A stretch of DNA of 64,000 bases from Echinometra lucunter (taxonomy: Eukaryota > Echinodermata > Echinoidea > Camarodonta > Echinometridae). Shown here piece after piece: positions 44,995 through 56,735 of this stretch. Location of the stretch: assembly GCA_029962745.1 (NCBI GenBank), contig CM057165.1, forward strand, positions 7,216,978 to 7,280,977, read 5' to 3'. Every line of letters starts with the position of its first letter. Position 1 is the first letter of the stretch. Position numbers and translations under genes: made by a program. The notes beneath the pieces are model-generated. The model did no database searches and was not told the origin of the DNA. It was given only the letters and a program-made list of their open reading frames with translations.

Positions 44995-45345
44995 TAATAA
45001 TAATAATGATAATGGTAATGATAATGATAATGATACTGATAATAATAATCAGTAATATAATAATATGTCTTGTTTATCCAGGGTGGCCTCTTCAGTACTA
45101 TGTACTGTTCTTTCAGAGGGCCCTGCAATCATATTATTATCCCGGTTTAATAGCAGGGCATCCGTAGCGCTCAGTGCATTGAAAGAATAAAACCAACTCA
45201 TGTACCAACTCGCTACACCTGGGTCGAGTGTGGCAAATGCAAATTTAATGTTTTGCCAAAGTGCAGCTGCCGCAGGGGGTTGAACCCCGTACCTTGTCGT
45301 TCATAGTCTTGAGACATATCAACTATACCACTATACCTCTGCCTT
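44995..45345 (-). mobile_element. tRNA-derived SINE, CCACCCTGG 3'-end subfamily
   Basis: Minus-strand head with box A-like GGTATAGTGGTATAG and box B GGTTCAACCCCC (inverse of 45275-45287). The body has CTCGACCCAGGTGTAGCG, then GAGCGCTACGG. The 3' part GGCCACCCTGGATAAACAAG leads to ATTATTATT and TATCATT repeats. The 3' part matches the 3.2-kb copy. Confidence 0.82.
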
Positions 45346-46294
45346 CCTCCTAGAGTCTGTATCTCAGATTCAGATTTCAGACATCATAGATTTTATTTCA
45401 TTTTTAGTTTACTTAATATCAAGTGTACAAGAAAAAAAAGGAAATATAATATGACTGAAAAATAGAATGCGAAATTAGCATGACAAGAAACCAATATGCA
45501 TAAAATATGTTCCGAAAGTAAAGAGCAATAATTATTGTTTAAACACGAAAACGCAAACAGACCAGCAAAGAGGCAGGACTACTGGCTACACTGGTCCCTG
45601 GAAAACGTACACAATAATCCCAGCAATATATTACTAAATGAGAGTTAACGCAGATATTGCACATTTTCACAAACATCGTCTCTCGGCAATCATTGAATTT
45701 GAGGCCTTGAATATTCGGTTTAAGTTTGGTTTGATCCAATGAGAATATAGCTTCCGTCACCTCAGGAAATCAAGATCACCTTTAAAATTCAACCTCAACA
45801 AAATAAAACAAGGGGGCCTATGTATAGGGAGACGTCATCCAATTAGCTGCAATATACACATCTCCTTTGAACGGGGTGAATCCAGGGCCCAGGACGCCGC
45901 CAGAGGGATGTCTTGGGTCTGACACCCCCAGCTCGTCTTGCATGCGATGGAATTCCGTAGTGGGTGTCGGCCATTTTAGTATTAAAACACACTGAATTTT
46001 ACATACTTGAGCGCATATCTCTCTTTTACAAACATTAGACCATTTTTCTTTTATAGAAGGATTACATGAAGGGAATCGTGATGATGAGGATAATTTTATC
46101 CGGTACCTTGTCATCGATCATCCCAACCCTCACCACGGGTTTAAAATGTTGTTGCTACGCCCCTTAATGCAGCTGATGGTCCCTTCGCCACGTTGTTTTG
46201 GTATACCGATCTTTGGAATGCGGCACGAACAGAATGCAGCACGAGACACCAGTCTCTTGATAGATGCTTTACCCACTTGGGACGCGGTCATCAA
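45346..46294. other. Unassigned sequence
   Basis: Open frames of 73-98 codons on both strands without motifs. Confidence 0.45.
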
Positions 46295-46345
46295 AGGCGT
46301 AGCAAGGGGCGGATACGGGGGTCCACTTGCCCCCCCCCCCCATAG
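46292..46345 (+). mobile_element. Solo hAT-like terminus, CAAAGGCGTAGC type
   Basis: CAAAGGCGTAGCAAGGGGCG followed by GGATACGGGGG and a C run resembles the G/C-run-bearing hAT-like ends elsewhere in the window. The inverse end was not found before or after the GAA array. Confidence 0.45.
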
Positions 46346-46379
46346 AATGACGATAAAGTTGAAGTAAAGAAAAATAAAT

Positions 46380-46540
46380 AGAAGAGGAGGCAGAATAGAG
46401 ATGAGGAAGGAAAACGTGAAGAAAGTAGAAGAAGAAGAAGAAGAAGAAGATGATGATGAAGAAGAAGGAAAAGGAAAAAGAAGAAGAAGAAGAAGAAGAA
46501 GAAGAAGAAGAAGAAGAAGAGAAGAAAGAAGAAGATGTTG
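46380..46540. repeat. (GAA)n microsatellite
   Basis: Purine-rich GAAGAAGAA run, purest at 46425-46448 and 46479-46520. Poly-Ser and poly-Phe frames over it are artefacts. Confidence 0.95.
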
Positions 46541-47288
46541 TCACCCGAACCCGACCACCCCCTTATTATGATTGGCCTCGCTAATTAGCATTCCTTAATT
46601 TCATCATGTAGGACCAGTGCCCCCGTCCCCACCCGCTACCAATTCCATCTGAACGTGCTCTAGACCCACTCTATGCCGTTGATAATCGGAGCGTATTCTC
46701 AACGTAGACTGAAAGAAGAATCATCCGTTATAAAAATATCAGGGTGAAACCTCAGTCGATCTGATGCCAGCTGGGAAGGGGATATGAGATGGGCCATTAT
46801 CTCTTCAAGACATTGGTTAACATTGTTATGATTTTAAAAAATCTTGTTTTGTTACTTGAAATGGGATAAACATTAGGATTATAGTGTAAAAATACCCGTC
46901 TGAAAGTTTCAAAGTATAATATCAACAGGAAGTATTTTAAAATATCAAAAATGTGAACCAATGTTTGAAAAATATACGAGGGTCGGTTGCACAGAATAGA
47001 CATAAAGAGTGCGCATGCGCGTATGACTCACCGTACTGTGTGTATTGGCGTATCACGCGGAGGGAGGTACATAATGGCATTTTCAAATTCAAGCAAAGTG
47101 GTCCTCTTAGTGATTGTCTCGTGAGACGAAGGATAATAAAATCGCCGTTTGCGTCTTACTTACACTTTTTCATTCCAAATTATGGTTGGTTTCAGGGTTT
47201 TTGAGTACAAATACAAGTACTCATACACATGTTTCATCTTAGTTTGAGAATTTTTTAAATCAGCTACTCACAAAGTTAGCCAATGCCT
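46541..47288. other. Unassigned sequence
   Basis: No feature seen. Confidence 0.5.
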
Positions 47289-47292
47289 TTAA

Positions 47293-47699
47293 CCCATTCG
47301 TGACAGAGGTCCACATTTTGTGGTTTGACCTAATAACTTTTGATGCAGAGCCCTAAAAATTATACCAAATACATGAGCAGAAAGAGTAAAAAAATCTACA
47401 CAAACTGCGCCCATTTTGGTTGCGTCAATATTCGGCGTTTGATGCTGAAAAATTTTTAAAGGAAAATAAGCATTAAAATCCTTAAATTGGCAATGTGATA
47501 GAAAGTTTAAAATCACCGTTTTTCCCCTGCAAATTGGCAACTTTTTGACTACTCATCATATTTTGTCAATTTATATTCATTTCAGATACATGACGTTTTA
47601 TAAGAAAAATGTAGCAATAAAATAAAAATGTTGGTGTTGCCAATTTGAAGAATAAAAGCTGATCAAATTAGGCTTTAAATAATTCCTGTCACGAATGGG
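47293..47699. mobile_element. TTAA-flanked MITE, best copy
   Basis: It is bounded by TTAA at 47289-47292 and 47700-47703. The inverted ends are CCCATTCGTGACAG and CTGTCACGAATGGG, a perfect 14-bp match. A TTAA duplication with CCC-starting ends fits piggyBac-type elements (inference). It is 407 bp with no transposase. Related copies are at 42.2 and 43.5 kb. Confidence 0.87.
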
Positions 47700-47703
47700 T
47701 TAA

Positions 47704-49237
47704 TGTCCAACCAGGCTGTTCCATCTCCCTGGTCCAACTTCACAGCGTGTTCTTGAAACAAAAGGCTCAGGCAAATTAACAGGAAGGGTAGAGAGGGGAA
47801 CGATGCGAATCATTCTCTTCTCAGGATGTTGACTAGAGCTCAAATGTCGTCGTTATCGAAATGATCAAAAACTTTCACGTAGTTACACCTTACATGTATC
47901 TCTGTTTCGAACTCAATGTCTCGGATAGTTTCAGATACGCGAATTAATATAAGACCCGCAGTCTAATACCCACTAGACCTACACCGATCTGGTAAACATC
48001 AGTTGGGAAATTTTTCCAAGAGCTCAAGTTGTCATTTTCATTTCGTCGTAGCAACATTTACTTTATGCCTTAGGGCGCCATGTCATGTCTAGATATGTAT
48101 AATCTCACGGTAGATTAAATTGATTAGGCCTATGATTTGAAATAGAATAAAAAGCATTTCTCTCGTTTATTATCAAGGGAATATCCGTTTCAGTAATGAA
48201 CTCGAGTATCCTCGAGCAAAAGATGTCACTCGAAAACTAATGTTCAGTTACTAATTATGGATGACATTTTTGTATGATAAATATCAAACCTCTCCAAATA
48301 AAATATAAGTGTAACCAATCCGCGAAATTTAAAAAAAAAAAGAGAAGACGGGCAAGACTGCAATTAGAAAAGCATTTTAAATGACTATTATACCAAAGCC
48401 ATTCACACCGGCAGTTTCAAACTGTGATCCTTTTCAAAATTTAATTACCGATTTTCAAATCTTACCTCTCAATTGACAATTCTTTCTGTATAATTATTTT
48501 GCATTGCTTTTTTTTTTTGTTCCTAACTAAAATTCATATTTAACTGTATTTTAATTCAAAGCAACCACAGTCGACCACTCTGTCACTGTCTTTCGATATT
48601 AATTAGAGTAGAATATCACACTGGCCTGCTACAAATGAATAGGCCTTCGTACTGATAATGGGTCAAGCTGTGTTATAGAAGAAAAAAAGAGGTAGTTAAG
48701 GGTAAATTACAATGGATGAGATGAAATTAATTGAAAACGAAGCCCCGCAAACAGATTATCATTATCTAACTATTTGTAAAGTATTGGAATTCATGCACTA
48801 CTTACGATTTATTAATATGGATAATCGCTAATGGACACATTTTGTCAGTGAAATTAGAATAAGGCGTCTCGGTCGAAGAAACAGTTGAAGTATCTTATGC
48901 TAATAGATTTTTTCCCCTCTCATTTCAATATTTGGGATGAATTAGGTTGTATGGAAACCATTCACGTCAGCACGTGCTTTTTGCTAAAGGGACTTCTGTA
49001 TGCAAAATGCAAAATGAAAAATAAGAGTCACAATTGCATGGGAAATGCATTTTGTTCTTTTATCTTGTATTCTCTTTACAGTATTTTATCATTTTCCAAT
49101 TCACCATTTCCTCTCTTTCCTCGATTTTTCTCTCGTTCTCCGTATCTCTTAAAACGATGCCATTTTGCATATTTTACCGTTATCGTGGATTTTTCATCTT
49201 TGGTAAATTTACTGGACCTAGACCATTCTCCTTAGTT
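47704..49237. other. Unassigned sequence
   Basis: A run near 48332-48343 and T run near 48511-48520. No feature recognised. Confidence 0.5.
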
Positions 49238-49372
49238 TTCACTCCTTTCATTCAAACTCAATTCTATATTTCTCATACTTTCTCAAAGTACCTATCTAAA
49301 TTCATTTTGTTCAGTATGCCCTTCTGTATCTCACTCCCTCTTTTGACTGAAAGAGGTTCTGTCATTCAGTTG

Positions 49373-49409
<37 letters not shown>

Positions 49410-49802
49410 CACTCCTCTCCTCTCCTCTCCCCTCCTCTCCCGTTTCTCCTTATTTTTCCACTCATTTCATTCAAACTCAGTTCTATATTTCTCATACTTT
49501 CTCAAATTACCTATCTAAATTCATTTTGTTCAGTATGCCCTTCTGTATCTAACTCCCTCTTTTGACTGAAAGAGGTTCTGTCATTCAGTTGCGCGCTCTC
49601 TCTATCTCTCTCTCTCTCTCCCCACTCCTCTCTTCTCCTCTCCCATCCTCTCCCGTTTCTCCTTATTTTTTCACTCATTTCATTCAAACTCATTTCATTC
49701 AAATTCATACTTTCTCAAAGTACCTATCTAAATTCATTTTGTTCAGTATGCCCTTCTGTATCTCACTCCCTCTTTTGACTGAAAGAGGTTCTGTCATTCA
49801 GT

Positions 49803-49853
<51 letters not shown>

Positions 49854-49880
49854 CTCACTCCTCTCCTCTCCTCTCCCGTT
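49238..49880 (+). repeat. ~215-bp tandem repeat, about three units
   Basis: The anchor GTCATTCAGTT(G/A)CGCGCTCT occurs at 49361, 49580 and 49793 (spacing 219 and 213). Each unit has CATTTCATTCAAACTCA, CTATCTAAATTCATTTTGTT, CCCTCTTTTGACTGAAAGAG, a (CT)n run and CTCCTCTCC variants. Open frames of 172 and 160 codons run through it only because the unit lacks stops in some frames. Confidence 0.92.
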
Positions 49881-49958
49881 TCTCTACTCCTCGCCACTCT
49901 CTCTCCATTCCTTTATCCTTTCTCTCTACACCTCTCTCCACTCCCCCTCTCTTTACTC

Positions 49959-50000
<42 letters not shown>
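49881..50000. repeat. CT-rich tract
   Basis: CTCTCC and CTCTCT continuing from the tandem array, ending at GCATC near 49994. Confidence 0.85.
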
Positions 50001-50001
<1 letters not shown>

Positions 50002-50940
50002 CCTGCTAATATTGCGGGGGTGTAACCATGCAGTATGGGATTAGGTCTCCTTTAACAGAAATAGCCATATCTTGCAGGTTTTTTTTTTAGGTGACATGAA
50101 TAATGCAGTCATATCTTTTATTTTCATCATTTGTCTTTCTTTCTTTCATTTGACTGCCTAGAAGGCCTCCATCTTGAATCCTCTGTAATGGAGAAAGTCG
50201 AAATATCAGTACGCTTTTGGGAACGAAAAAAATATTGTGTTATTATAGCCTATGTACTCTCTACTTCGCGTGTGTGCGTTTTTTTGTTTTTGTGGGTTTT
50301 TTCGGTATCATTCATGGTTACATTTTTGGTGTCAAATCAAGAGTTACCAGCGCTGTTGTGTTTTTTGTTATATACTTACGGAAAAGGTTGGTATGTATGA
50401 TTATGATTTTTGCGTTTGAGATTGTTTCGGATAAAAATGGGTTTTCAACCTAGTGTTAATTTACTTTTTTGCTGCCATTTGGATATAATAGCCAAATAAA
50501 ACCATGCGCTTGGAAATTAAGAGGTATTGAATCAATGCTTATTTTTAAAGTTGAAGATATTTTAGGAATTAAATGTAAATACCAATGCACATGTCTAATG
50601 AGGTCTAGAATATTAGACTACGACTTGACGAACGGAAACCATAGCGACCAAGTCCTGAAGTCATTAGAGAAAGAATTCATCCTTTATAATCCTTTACCAA
50701 CTTCGTTTTGGCCTTTGTTAACAAGGCAATATATCACAATTGTAGAATTATGTTATTACAATATAATCAGTCGCATTCGTCACATGCACGTGCAAAGCAT
50801 GTGACCTTGTAATGCCTTTCACCTAATAATACAATGTTTTCAGATCTCATTAAGATGGTGTGTAAATCGGATAATAAATCCGCCATTTGCCATATCATCC
50901 TCGAAGACCAGTTTCCGGGGTTTTGTCAGAAAGGCCTTTA
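50001..50940. other. Unassigned sequence
   Basis: A plus frame of 111 codons (50469-50804) has balanced composition but no recognised motif. It is followed by another 95-codon frame that runs through a C/CT microsatellite. I consider neither supported as a gene. Confidence 0.4.
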
Positions 50941-50941
50941 T

Positions 50942-50976
50942 TCCCCCCCCCCCCCCTCTCTCTCTCTCTCTCTCCA
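50942..50976. repeat. C run joined to (CT)n
   Basis: About 14 C then CTCTCTCTCTCTCTCTCTC. Confidence 0.95.
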
Positions 50977-51234
50977 AACCCCGAACTCCATTCTTTCCAA
51001 TCCAATCCAAAAGTCATTTAATATAGTGCCTATTCCTTGCAGTTACAAAGCGCTTTCAAGGGTTAAGATAGGACATAACTTTAGACATTTCTTTGAAGAG
51101 AGTAGGTCTTTGGCCACCTAATTATTTAGTCGCTATTCTTATAGTAAATAGCTTGTTGGATCTGTTGACAAATTGTATATGTCTTAACCAACTTGCTGAA
51201 TATATAATTTATATTGGCCTATATCGTTGAACGT

Positions 51235-51566
51235 GAAGAGAATGAAATGAAATGAAATGAATTGAATTGAAATGAAATGAAATGAAATGAAATGAAATGA
51301 AATGAAATGAAATGAATTGAAATGAAGTGCAATGAATTCAAATAGAATGCAATGAATTGATTAAATGAAATGAAATGATATGAATTGAAATGAAATGAAA
51401 TGAAATGAAATGAAATAAATTGAAATGAAATGAATTGAAATGAAATGAAATGATATGAAATGAAATGAAATGAAATGAAATGAAATGAAATGAAATGATA
51501 TGAAATGAAATGAAATGAAATGATATGAAATAAAATGAAATGAATGAAATGAAATGAAATGAACTA
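51235..51566. repeat. (AATGA)n pentanucleotide array
   Basis: More than 50 units of GAAAT/AATGA with interspersed AATTG and GATATG variants over about 330 bp. The preceding sequence resembles a retroelement 3' end only weakly. Confidence 0.95.
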
Positions 51567-53329
51567 AGGTTTCTCGCAGACCAGTAAAAATGTTTTGTCA
51601 GAAATAATCTTGAATTCGTTTCTGGTAATGTCTAAATTTTTTTTAAAGTCTCCCAAATAAAAACAAAATGTGACAGCCAAAATGCACAAGCAATTCCTGT
51701 ACAACATAATTTTCACACCTTTTACAAAAGTGGCTAGTACTCATCCAAGCATAAAATATGTTGAGATTTTTTAGTGTCATATAAAAGAAGAAACTTTCAG
51801 CAACCCATATATGAACACTTTCTGAAAGTATTTCACTTTTTTTGGGGGGGGGATTTTTAAAATTGTCATTATTTTTTAAAGCGCCTTCATGATCATAGAT
51901 TCGTCAGAAACTATAAACAAGACAGCATTTGTTTACAAATCTGGGGTTGTATTCACAAAGACCTACTCCTCTATTTAAAACTGCCATACCTTTCACACGT
52001 GCATGCACAGTCTTTCACGTCTGGCTCCAGTTATATTTAGAATCAAGCCTTCATTTTATACTAAACTCAATCAAACACATTTTACATGTCTTCAAAAAAA
52101 GAAAAAAAAAAGATGTTCAAGAGGTTCGTAATAAGAATGATGTTTTCGTTCAGTCTGTGTGAAATTCATACATGACAATAGTATCTGTCGGCCAATTTTC
52201 ACAGAAGGAACAGAGTTTTCAGAGACTACAATAGACATCGCATAATGAACCCCACATATATGATTTACATATAGTCAACTACAGTATATTCATGTATACC
52301 CCAAAGTTTGGGGTTTTCCCAACCCAACTTTTATTTTTCACAAGGGTGCTATGCCTTCCGCTCCAAAAAGTCGGGTGCTGCAACACCACCAGCTGCACCC
52401 CCAGCTGCACCCCGACTCCCGGGGGCCTGGGGCCCATTGGCAGGTATTAATTATTCTCAGTCTTTATCACAATCGGTTGAATATATTATATGGTTTGATT
52501 CCTTGCGAATCTCTTAATACTCTGATGTTGTTGCTGTGAGTGCGAATGAGCTCGAATATTCAACGATTTTTTTTTCATTCACGATTACGATGACGGATAA
52601 GAAAAGTCTTCTTGACAAAATAAAAAAAAATTAAAAAAAATATAGAAGGAAGAATCTAAATATATAGATCCAATGAGATGTGTCACACAAAAGAAGTTTA
52701 CTATTTCTGTAGAGCTACTTTGGAAGCTTTATTATTCATTTAATATGCTTTTTACTTCACGATACGCAGGTATGACATAACAACCGTGCGATCGGGGTGG
52801 GGTGGATAACTGCCGTACTGACCTAAAACTGTCTCGGCGTTAGCTCATTCAAAGAGGACATCTTCAAGATTATGAAGATGATATGATATAAAAAGAACTT
52901 TGCATCCTGTCGTATGATATACTCCTCTATACTCGTGCATTCGTAAACCTACGCTAGGGGCGACTTGTCGTAAAGATGTAGGCCAGAGGGAGCGCCGTTG
53001 ATCACCTATCGGGGACGTGGTAGCTCGCTTGCTATTGGCAGGCTAATTCGGGGTCGTTTAACTCCACGTCAACCGTACCAGACTTCAACTTCGTGTTTCT
53101 GACACGCTAATGCAGCATCTTAAAGAGAAGCTTGCGTTCTGGAAAAGGTTGAAAATAATGTTTGGGCTTTCTGTTTCTCTTTATGTCAGTTTTTAGGACT
53201 ATGACAATAGTCCCTTAAAAAGGAATGTGATTCAAATGCCAAAATATTCAAAATCTGACAAAGAGCAGCCCGAAATTTGTTTACAGTCCCATATACCCAT
53301 TTCTTTGTAGAGTGCATGTGCTTTTAAAG
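51567..53329. other. Unassigned sequence
   Basis: G run near 51844-51852. GCTGCACCCCCAGCTGCACC-type C-rich repeats at 52388-52418 may be a fragment of a C-run-ended element. No gene seen. Confidence 0.45.
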
Positions 53330-53970
53330 GAAACAAATTACCCTCAAGTCAAGTAATTTAGAAATCAAAGCTGAGACGGAATAAAACAGATCAGCAAAAA
53401 ACTTGAACGAAATCCGACACGGAATAAGAAAATTATTGCTTTATAAAATTTTCTATATGACATTTTTTCAGTGACACTACCATGATAGCCATTAGTGACA
53501 TCATTTTGTGGACAACTCTCAATATGTTTTTACAATGTAATACATTAACATTTTCATTTTGCTTACAATTTGCACATTTTTTAAAGCCAAACTCAAGATA
53601 TACAATGTAGGGATATTTTCTCCGCAACATATTTGGGATAAGGGCAATGAGAACATGTGTTCTACGAAAAAATGAAGAATATGTGAAATTTGGTGTACGG
53701 TACAGTCAGACTGACAGTTGTCCACAAATTCATCACCAATAGCTCACTGATCTGTATGAAATCATACAGATCTTCTTCTTCTTCTTCTTTCGTTGTATGG
53801 TATCGGCATCTGATCAGTGGAATAGCTATGGTAGTTTCAAAAAGAAAATTTCATGTAGACATAACTTTCGTACTCTGTATCCGATTTCGTTCATATTTTC
53901 GCTGATCTGTTTTTATTCAGTCTTAGCTTTGATTTAAAAGTACTTGACTTGAGGGCGTTCTTTTGTTTAT
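53330..53970. mobile_element. Foldback-type element with ~150-bp inverted ends
   Basis: CCCTCAAGTCAAGTAATTTA, ATCAAAGCTGAGAC, ACAGATCAGC and CGAAATCCGACAC on the left (from 53341) are mirrored in order on the right, ending GTACTTGACTTGAGGGC near 53955. Identity is roughly 75-80 percent by eye. The middle has a CTT run at 53772-53790. Open frames inside are fragments of the arms. Confidence 0.8.
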
Positions 53971-54050
53971 CACTTTAGGGTAATGATTTTCATTTGGCGA
54001 TTTTCAGGGCATAACCAGTTTTCAGTTACTAATTATCAATCAACCTTTCT

Positions 54051-54242
54051 CAATAGATCGGTTTTCTGATTTTATGCATAGTTGTGGACTACTATAGAAG
54101 ATTATTTGAGGCTTTCCTGACATTTTAACAACTAATGTATGCAAAATGGATTCCATCAATTCAGCTGCCATTATGCGTGCAGCAAGGTTTCTGGAGAGAA
54201 ACGTGAATATAACTTTGAATACATTAGTAAACTGGTCCATTG
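54051..54242 (-). mobile_element. CAATRGACC-ended MITE, copy 1
   Basis: The ends CAATAGATCGGTTTTCTGAT and the inverse CAATGGACCAGTTTACTAAT enclose sequence that, inverted, aligns with 59330-59558: ATGGAATCCA, GCATACATTAGTTGTT, CAACTATGCATAAAAT. 192 bp. The 66-codon minus frame here is a by-product. Confidence 0.78.
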
Positions 54243-54280
54243 CTTAGAAACGGTTTCTTTTACAATGTAATGGCAAGAGC

Positions 54281-54510
54281 CAGGGGCGTTGCCAGGGAAT
54301 TTCGATGGGAGGGGGGGGGGGGCAAGATGACCGAAAATCACATTTTGAATGCGCAAATAGGGGTATTATATTACAATTGCATAAGCCAGCCCTCTCTTCC
54401 CTATACTCTTCTTTCTTCCTTTTTCTTTTCTCCTCTTTTTTAAATTACTTGAAAAAAAAATCATAGGTGTAGTCCCTTTTGCCCCCCCCCCCCCCGTAGG
54501 GCCGCCCCTG
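54281..54510. mobile_element. hAT-like element with CAGGGGCG ends
   Basis: Starts CAGGGGCGTTGCCAGGG plus a G run (54310-54322). Ends with a C run and GGGCCGCCCCTG. The flanks GCAAGAGC (54273-54280) and ACAAGAGT (54511-54518) match at 6 of 8 positions, as expected for an aged 8-bp TSD. 230 bp, no coding. Confidence 0.78.
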
Positions 54511-54570
54511 ACAAGAGTAGCACTCAGGTTTATCTTTTACTTCGTGTTTCTGTCGACTGCATCATCTTAA

Positions 54571-54956
54571 AGGGATCCGGTAACTTTGTAGAAGCTTGAT
54601 TTAAAAAAAAAAACAATTCTGATGTCTGTGTTGTATAAAGATGTTCAGAATGATAAATAAACAGCCTGGAATATAAAGGTTTTGAAATATAAGATGTCAG
54701 TATCAAGATATCTATCACTGAATTCCGCCATTTGCAAAACCAACCTGGGTAGGCTGTTTTGTCTAACACTGCAGTCAGTGGGGTAAAAAAAAGTGGCATT
54801 TCCGGTCACTTGTATATTTTCACTTTTTGTGAAGCACATGATGATACTTTTGAATGGCATTGTGCAGGGTTTCATATTTACACAATATTACATACACTGA
54901 TAACATGTAGGGCCAGGCAGCTGAGAGCTCAGATTTTTGAAAGCTACTCAACGGCT
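54571..54956 (+). mobile_element. TTAA-flanked AGGGATCCG element, copy 1
   Basis: It is bounded by TTAA at 54567-54570 and 54957-54960. The interior phrases TTTTGAAATATAAGATGT, ATCACTGAATTCCGCCATTT, CTAACACTGCAGTC and TTTTTGTGAAGCACATGATG recur in order in the copy at 56.7 kb. Inverted ends are weak (AGGGATCC against AGCCGTTG). Confidence 0.8.
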
Positions 54957-54960
54957 TTAA

Positions 54961-55133
54961 CTTGGTATACGAACGTGCCGTGTTGGGGTAAATATCGTGC
55001 GTGGTAAATACCGTGGAGTAAAATGTAACGTTTGGTGTTGTATGATTAAAGAGGAGCTGCAGTTGTTCTGGCAAGGCCTGTGATTATTCTGCGTGCGATT
55101 TGTCTAGAACACTACGCTCCCGTATTGCAAGAA
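54961..55133. other. Unassigned sequence
   Basis: No feature seen. Confidence 0.5.
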
Positions 55134-55136
55134 CCC

Positions 55137-55190
<54 letters not shown>
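55134..55190. repeat. C run joined to (CT)n
   Basis: About 13 C followed by about 21 CT units. Confidence 0.97.
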
Positions 55191-55193
<3 letters not shown>

Positions 55194-56014
55194 GATATTT
55201 ACATAACAAGCGACTCCGTGGAACTGCTTTACCATATTCCCGGTGTCAAATTTAACTGCCGTTCAAAAATGAGATTATTTCGACTTCTCTCACGATTTTA
55301 TCATATTTTTTTTGCAAGTGACATGCATAAATGCAATAAAGTGTGGATTGTACTCTCAAAATACTGCTCAGCTCACCCTAGCTGTTGATTTTTTTTTTTT
55401 ACTACCCGAGCATATATAGTTTTTCTTTTCGTCCATAGATGAATCTAATTATGAAGAGATGATAAGATGCGATAAAAATGATTTATGATACGAAAATCTT
55501 GCACCTTTGATGTTATTTCCTATAAAGGTCATCCATGAAATATTAAGTATATATCTTAAGTAGTCCCTAAGGTGACCGTGCTCTCAAACCTAGATTCTTT
55601 GAACGTTTCTGTGAATGATCTCGGTTACCGCTGTGGATACTTTTTTTTTTAATCTTTTGGACAATTGTAGGGCTTTTCATTAACTGACCACTCTGAATTC
55701 GGTGGACATCAAAGGAAAATATTACCATGATAATGTAAGTGGTATAAAGGCGAGAGATTAAAATGGTGACCTAGATCAACACCAGACATGCCAGACGTCT
55801 ATCGGGAAGGAGTCAAATTATATCATTAGGGTTTAGAAGGGCTTAGGCCTACTTGTATATTATTGAAAATCACCGAGCATGTTAGATTTTTAAATTGGGA
55901 ACGGATGATGTTTACTAGATCCCATGTCCGTATTGCATCTCGGAGGAGACGATGATGAAACGCAGTTTGCAAACAATGGTAAATATGATATGATCATGAT
56001 GGTCATGTGACCGC
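55191..56014. other. Unassigned sequence
   Basis: T runs near 55389 and 55641. No gene seen. Confidence 0.5.
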
Positions 56015-56176
56015 GAGAGAGAATGGATGAGAGGGGGGGGAGAGGGGAGGAAGAGTAAGTAAGTCGGCGTTCAAATGGAAACTGAGAGAGAAAGCAAAGA
56101 AAAGAGGAAAGAAAATGCCGAAAGAAAAAATGAGAAAGAAAGACAACAGGAAAGTGGCAGGGAGGGAGAGAAAAGC

Positions 56177-56211
<35 letters not shown>

Positions 56212-56212
56212 A
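56015..56212. repeat. GA-rich low-complexity tract
   Basis: Purine-rich sequence with (AG)n at 56178-56209. The 137-codon frame at 56075-56488 owes its length to it. Confidence 0.9.
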
Positions 56213-56735
56213 GACAGAGCACGATATATGTCATCAAGCCATTTTGCCGATGCCGTACGAGAGAGGGAGCGTGCATGGCCCCTTGGGAGACGGCAAGTGT
56301 TGTTGTACGAGATGACTATACGATATGATAACAGCTCACCCCATCACGGGCTGATCAATAGGACGTTTACCCTCCTCGGCATCTCACCAAAACATCTCCA
56401 AGATAAAAGGATGAAGGATTTCTCAGGGAACTGGGAGATGAGAAAGGCGTATATTATGTCCTTGATTAAGGACTCGGGAATCCCCTAGTCAAAGCGCACC
56501 AATTTGATCACGACTGACTGAAAGGAAAAAGAGATCAAATACCAGAATTATAAGTATTAAGTGATTATATACGAAAGGTACTGTTTAAATCCTAGAGGTT
56601 TTCGCATAAAAAGTCACGCAAAGTGTTTGGGACATAAGGAGATTCGATTAAAACAGACTACTGCAGAAATATTTAACAAAAAAGGGGATTTGTGGACAAC
56701 TTATGCATATCATTTTCCACAAATGCGTTTGTTAA
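56213..56735. other. Unassigned sequence
   Basis: No feature seen. Confidence 0.5.

Noticed and set aside
49034..49552. 172-codon plus frame, the longest in the window
   Set aside because: It runs through CT microsatellites and two units of a tandem repeat. The protein is Ser/Leu/Phe low complexity and repeats itself because the DNA does.
49562..50044. 160-codon plus frame
   Set aside because: Same tandem repeat and CT tracts as above.
50469..51121. Pair of consecutive plus frames as a gene
   Set aside because: No homologous motif recognised, and the second frame runs through a C/CT microsatellite.
56075..56488. 137-codon frame rich in Arg/Glu
   Set aside because: First half is a GA-rich repeat. 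The rest has no recognised domain.
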